The notes under the pieces were generated by a model. It saw only the letters and a list, made by a program, of their open reading frames with translations. It had not been told where the DNA came from and did no database searches. A stretch of DNA of 64,000 nucleotides. Origin: Pseudomonas baltica (GTDB lineage: Bacteria > Pseudomonadota > Gammaproteobacteria > Pseudomonadales > Pseudomonadaceae). Below, one piece after another: positions 62,504 to 64,000 of the stretch (positions are counted from its first letter, which is position 1; the number at the start of each line of letters is the position of its first letter). The stretch covers positions 1 to 64,000 of the forward strand of contig NZ_JACMYH010000002.1 in NCBI RefSeq assembly GCF_014235765.1. Reading direction: 5' to 3'. A program made the translations under genes and the position numbers.

Positions 62504-63580
62504 ATGCTGCGTTCCAGCCCTACTGATGAAGCCTCTCCAGGCGTGACGATACGGATCGCCGGTCTGCGCAAGAACTTCGGCGCGTTCAAGGCGCTGGACG
62601 ACGTATCGCTGGAGATCTCGCCAGGCGAACTGGTGTGCCTGCTCGGCCCGTCGGGGTGCGGCAAGACCACGTTGTTGCGATGCATCGCAGGGCTGGAACA
62701 GCAGAATCGCGGGGCCATCTACATGGGCTCCAGGGATGTCTCCAACCTGCCGCCTCAGGCCAGGGACTATGGCATCGTGTTTCAGTCGTACGCGTTGTTC
62801 CCCAATCTCACCGTCGAGCAAAACATCGGCTACGGCCTCGCCGGCAGCGCGCGCGATATCGTTCGTCAGCGGGTCGCTGCCATGCTCGAGCTGGTAGGGC
62901 TGACCGGCAGCGAGAAAAAGTATCCGGGCCAGCTTTCCGGCGGCCAGCAGCAGCGCGTCGCACTGGCGCGTGCGCTGGCCCCCGCGCCGTCGTTGCTGCT
63001 GCTGGATGAACCGATGTCTGCGCTCGACGCCCAAGTGCGCGAACACCTGTGCACCGAGCTGCGCACGCTGCAGCAGCGGCTTGGCATCACCACCCTGATG
63101 GTTACGCATAATCAGGAAGAAGCCATGCTGATGGCTGATCGGATTGCGGTGATGAACCAGGGGCGCATCGAGCAGTACGCCAGCCCGCAATCGATCTATG
63201 AAAGTCCCGAGACGCCGTTTGTGGCCAACTTCGTGGGGCAGGGCAACTGGCTGGCTTTCGAAGGCAATGGCAATGGTCATGCGCAAGTGGGCGCACTGCA
63301 ATTGCGACTGGCCGATGCCGTCGCACCCCGCTGCGTCGGGCGCCTGTTCTGCCGTCCCGAGTCGATCTGCGTGAACCCTCGGCACTCGGAGGAAAACCTG
63401 TTCGCGGCGCAGATGCAGGACGTGACCTTCCTCGGCAACCGGTGCCGAATGAGCTTCGAATTCGACGAACTGCCGGGCCAGTCGCTGACCGCCGAAATCA
63501 GCGCGCGTCAGCTGCCACCTTCTGGCACGCGGCATATTCAGGTGGCACTGCCGCCACACAGCCTGCAGGTGTTTGCCTGA
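62504..63580 (+). CDS. phnT: ABC transporter ATP-binding protein (2-aminoethylphosphonate type)
   Basis: A 358-residue ATPase with Walker A GPSGCGKTT near 53, Q-loop FQSYALFP, signature LSGGQQQR near 148 and Walker B LLLLDEPMSALD. The C-terminal TOBE domain (about 250-358) is present, as in importers of the PotA/PhnT class. I start at ATG 62504 (GAGGTG upstream). Assignment to 2-aminoethylphosphonate uptake rests on the overall sequence and the adjacent large permease; polyamine, iron or thiamine importers are close relatives. Confidence 0.78.
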   Translation: MLRSSPTDEASPGVTIRIAGLRKNFGAFKALDDVSLEISPGELVCLLGPSGCGKTTLLRCIAGLEQQNRGAIYMGSRDVSNLPPQARDYGIVFQSYALFPNLTVEQNIGYGLAGSARDIVRQRVAAMLELVGLTGSEKKYPGQLSGGQQQRVALARALAPAPSLLLLDEPMSALDAQVREHLCTELRTLQQRLGITTLMVTHNQEEAMLMADRIAVMNQGRIEQYASPQSIYESPETPFVANFVGQGNWLAFEGNGNGHAQVGALQLRLADAVAPRCVGRLFCRPESICVNPRHSEENLFAAQMQDVTFLGNRCRMSFEFDELPGQSLTAEISARQLPPSGTRHIQVALPPHSLQVFA

Positions 63581-63581
63581 G

Positions 63582-64000
63582 ATGCTTACCGCCAAGCTGT
63601 CACTGACCGGCAAAGGTCATGCACGCCGGGTTCAGCGCGCCGACCTGGGCGACCGGGTATTCGTCGTCGGGGGCAAAGTGCTGTTCTTGCTGCTCCTGGT
63701 GATAGCGCTGCTGTTGCCGTTGCTGGCGATCTTCTGGCGCGGTTTCAGCGACGATGCAGGGCAGGGCGGGGGGCTGATCGCAGCCCGGGAGCTGCTGGGC
63801 AGCGACAACTTTCACTGGTTGCTGGGTAACAGCCTGCGCGTTTCGGTCAGCGTTGCGCTCATCGTCGTCCCCCTGGCCTACCTGTTCGCCTACGCGCTGC
63901 AACGCACCCTGATTCCTGCCAAGGGCGTGTGGCGTGGGATATCCCTGCTGCCCCTGCTGGCGCCATCGATGCTGCCGGCCATCGCGCTGATCTACCTTTT
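63582..64000 (+). CDS. ABC transporter permease, N-terminal part (cut by window end)
   Basis: The reading frame starts 1 base after the ATPase stop and is open to the end of the window (139 residues visible). It begins with a short charged tail, then TM1 (about 30-50, VLFLLLLVIALLLPLLAIFW), a periplasmic loop, and the start of the BPD_transp_1 domain (LGNSLRVSVSVALIVVPLAYLFAYAL). The full protein would be a two-permease-domain subunit like PhnU (about 570 residues). Confidence 0.85.
   Translation, partial: MLTAKLSLTGKGHARRVQRADLGDRVFVVGGKVLFLLLLVIALLLPLLAIFWRGFSDDAGQGGGLIAARELLGSDNFHWLLGNSLRVSVSVALIVVPLAYLFAYALQRTLIPAKGVWRGISLLPLLAPSMLPAIALIYL

Overview
This is a chromosomal segment of a Pseudomonas, most likely of the P. 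putida group. The evidence is a GC-rich base composition, a lon-type protease near gcd and an OprB-type porin, a 415-residue NrdB with an Ala-rich N-terminal extension, and intergenic repeats built on a TTCGCGGCC...CGCTCCTAC core that resemble Pseudomonas REP/BIME elements. Gene density is high and most of the window is ordinary core genome.

Layout. 0-5.7 kb: an HNH nuclease, nrdB without nrdA beside it, the cmoA-cmoB tRNA wobble-uridine pair, and a chagasin-like protease inhibitor lying between two repeat arrays. 5.7-12.6 kb: an AsrA-like Lon protease with a clear heat-shock promoter, then a compact four-gene envelope operon (cupredoxin-like protein, membrane GGDEF/EAL protein, DUF3034 protein, lipoprotein truncated hemoglobin). 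12.7-16.6 kb: periplasmic glucose oxidation (gcd) and sugar entry (oprB). 16.9-29.8 kb: housekeeping genes for cell wall, outer membrane assembly, lysine and purine synthesis (Pr6Pr, siderophore reductase, GT51 penicillin-binding protein, bepA, TusA-like, PerM-like, bcp, gcvR, dapA, bamC, MBL hydrolase, purC), ending in tRNA-Ser(CGA).

30-41.2 kb is the accessory region. It holds an orphan small lipoprotein, an AT-richer gene-free stretch, a secreted MRJP/SMP-30-like protein behind a LacI-type operator, and a transport/catabolism cluster. That cluster has a gamma-glutamyltransferase-fold Ntn hydrolase of the oxamate amidohydrolase type, a GntR/FCD regulator, an atypical CodA/AtzC-like amidohydrolase, a branched-chain-amino-acid-type ABC importer with LivM, LivG and LivF fused into one 830-residue protein, and a SnoaL-like protein. 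Two control regions of this cluster share a paired TTGCTAGCAA-like palindrome.

41.4-54.9 kb: an uncharacterised Cys-containing protein, a degenerate PAP2 protein, rnd-ycgL, ghrA, a nitroreductase, ycgN, an RNA methyltransferase with yajD, tcdA with csdA-csdE, dapD, an ArsC-like protein and an RstAB-like two-component system. 55-64 kb: an RND efflux adaptor and pump divergent from the two-component genes and lacking an outer-membrane partner, a CPA1 sodium/proton antiporter, and the start of an aminoethylphosphonate-type ABC transport locus cut by the window end.

The best candidates for little-described biology are the 8.3-12.6 kb envelope c-di-GMP/hemoglobin operon and the 31-41 kb transport/hydrolase cluster. 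No CRISPR array, prophage or complete insertion sequence was seen. All family assignments were made by eye from motifs and remembered family features, without database searches.
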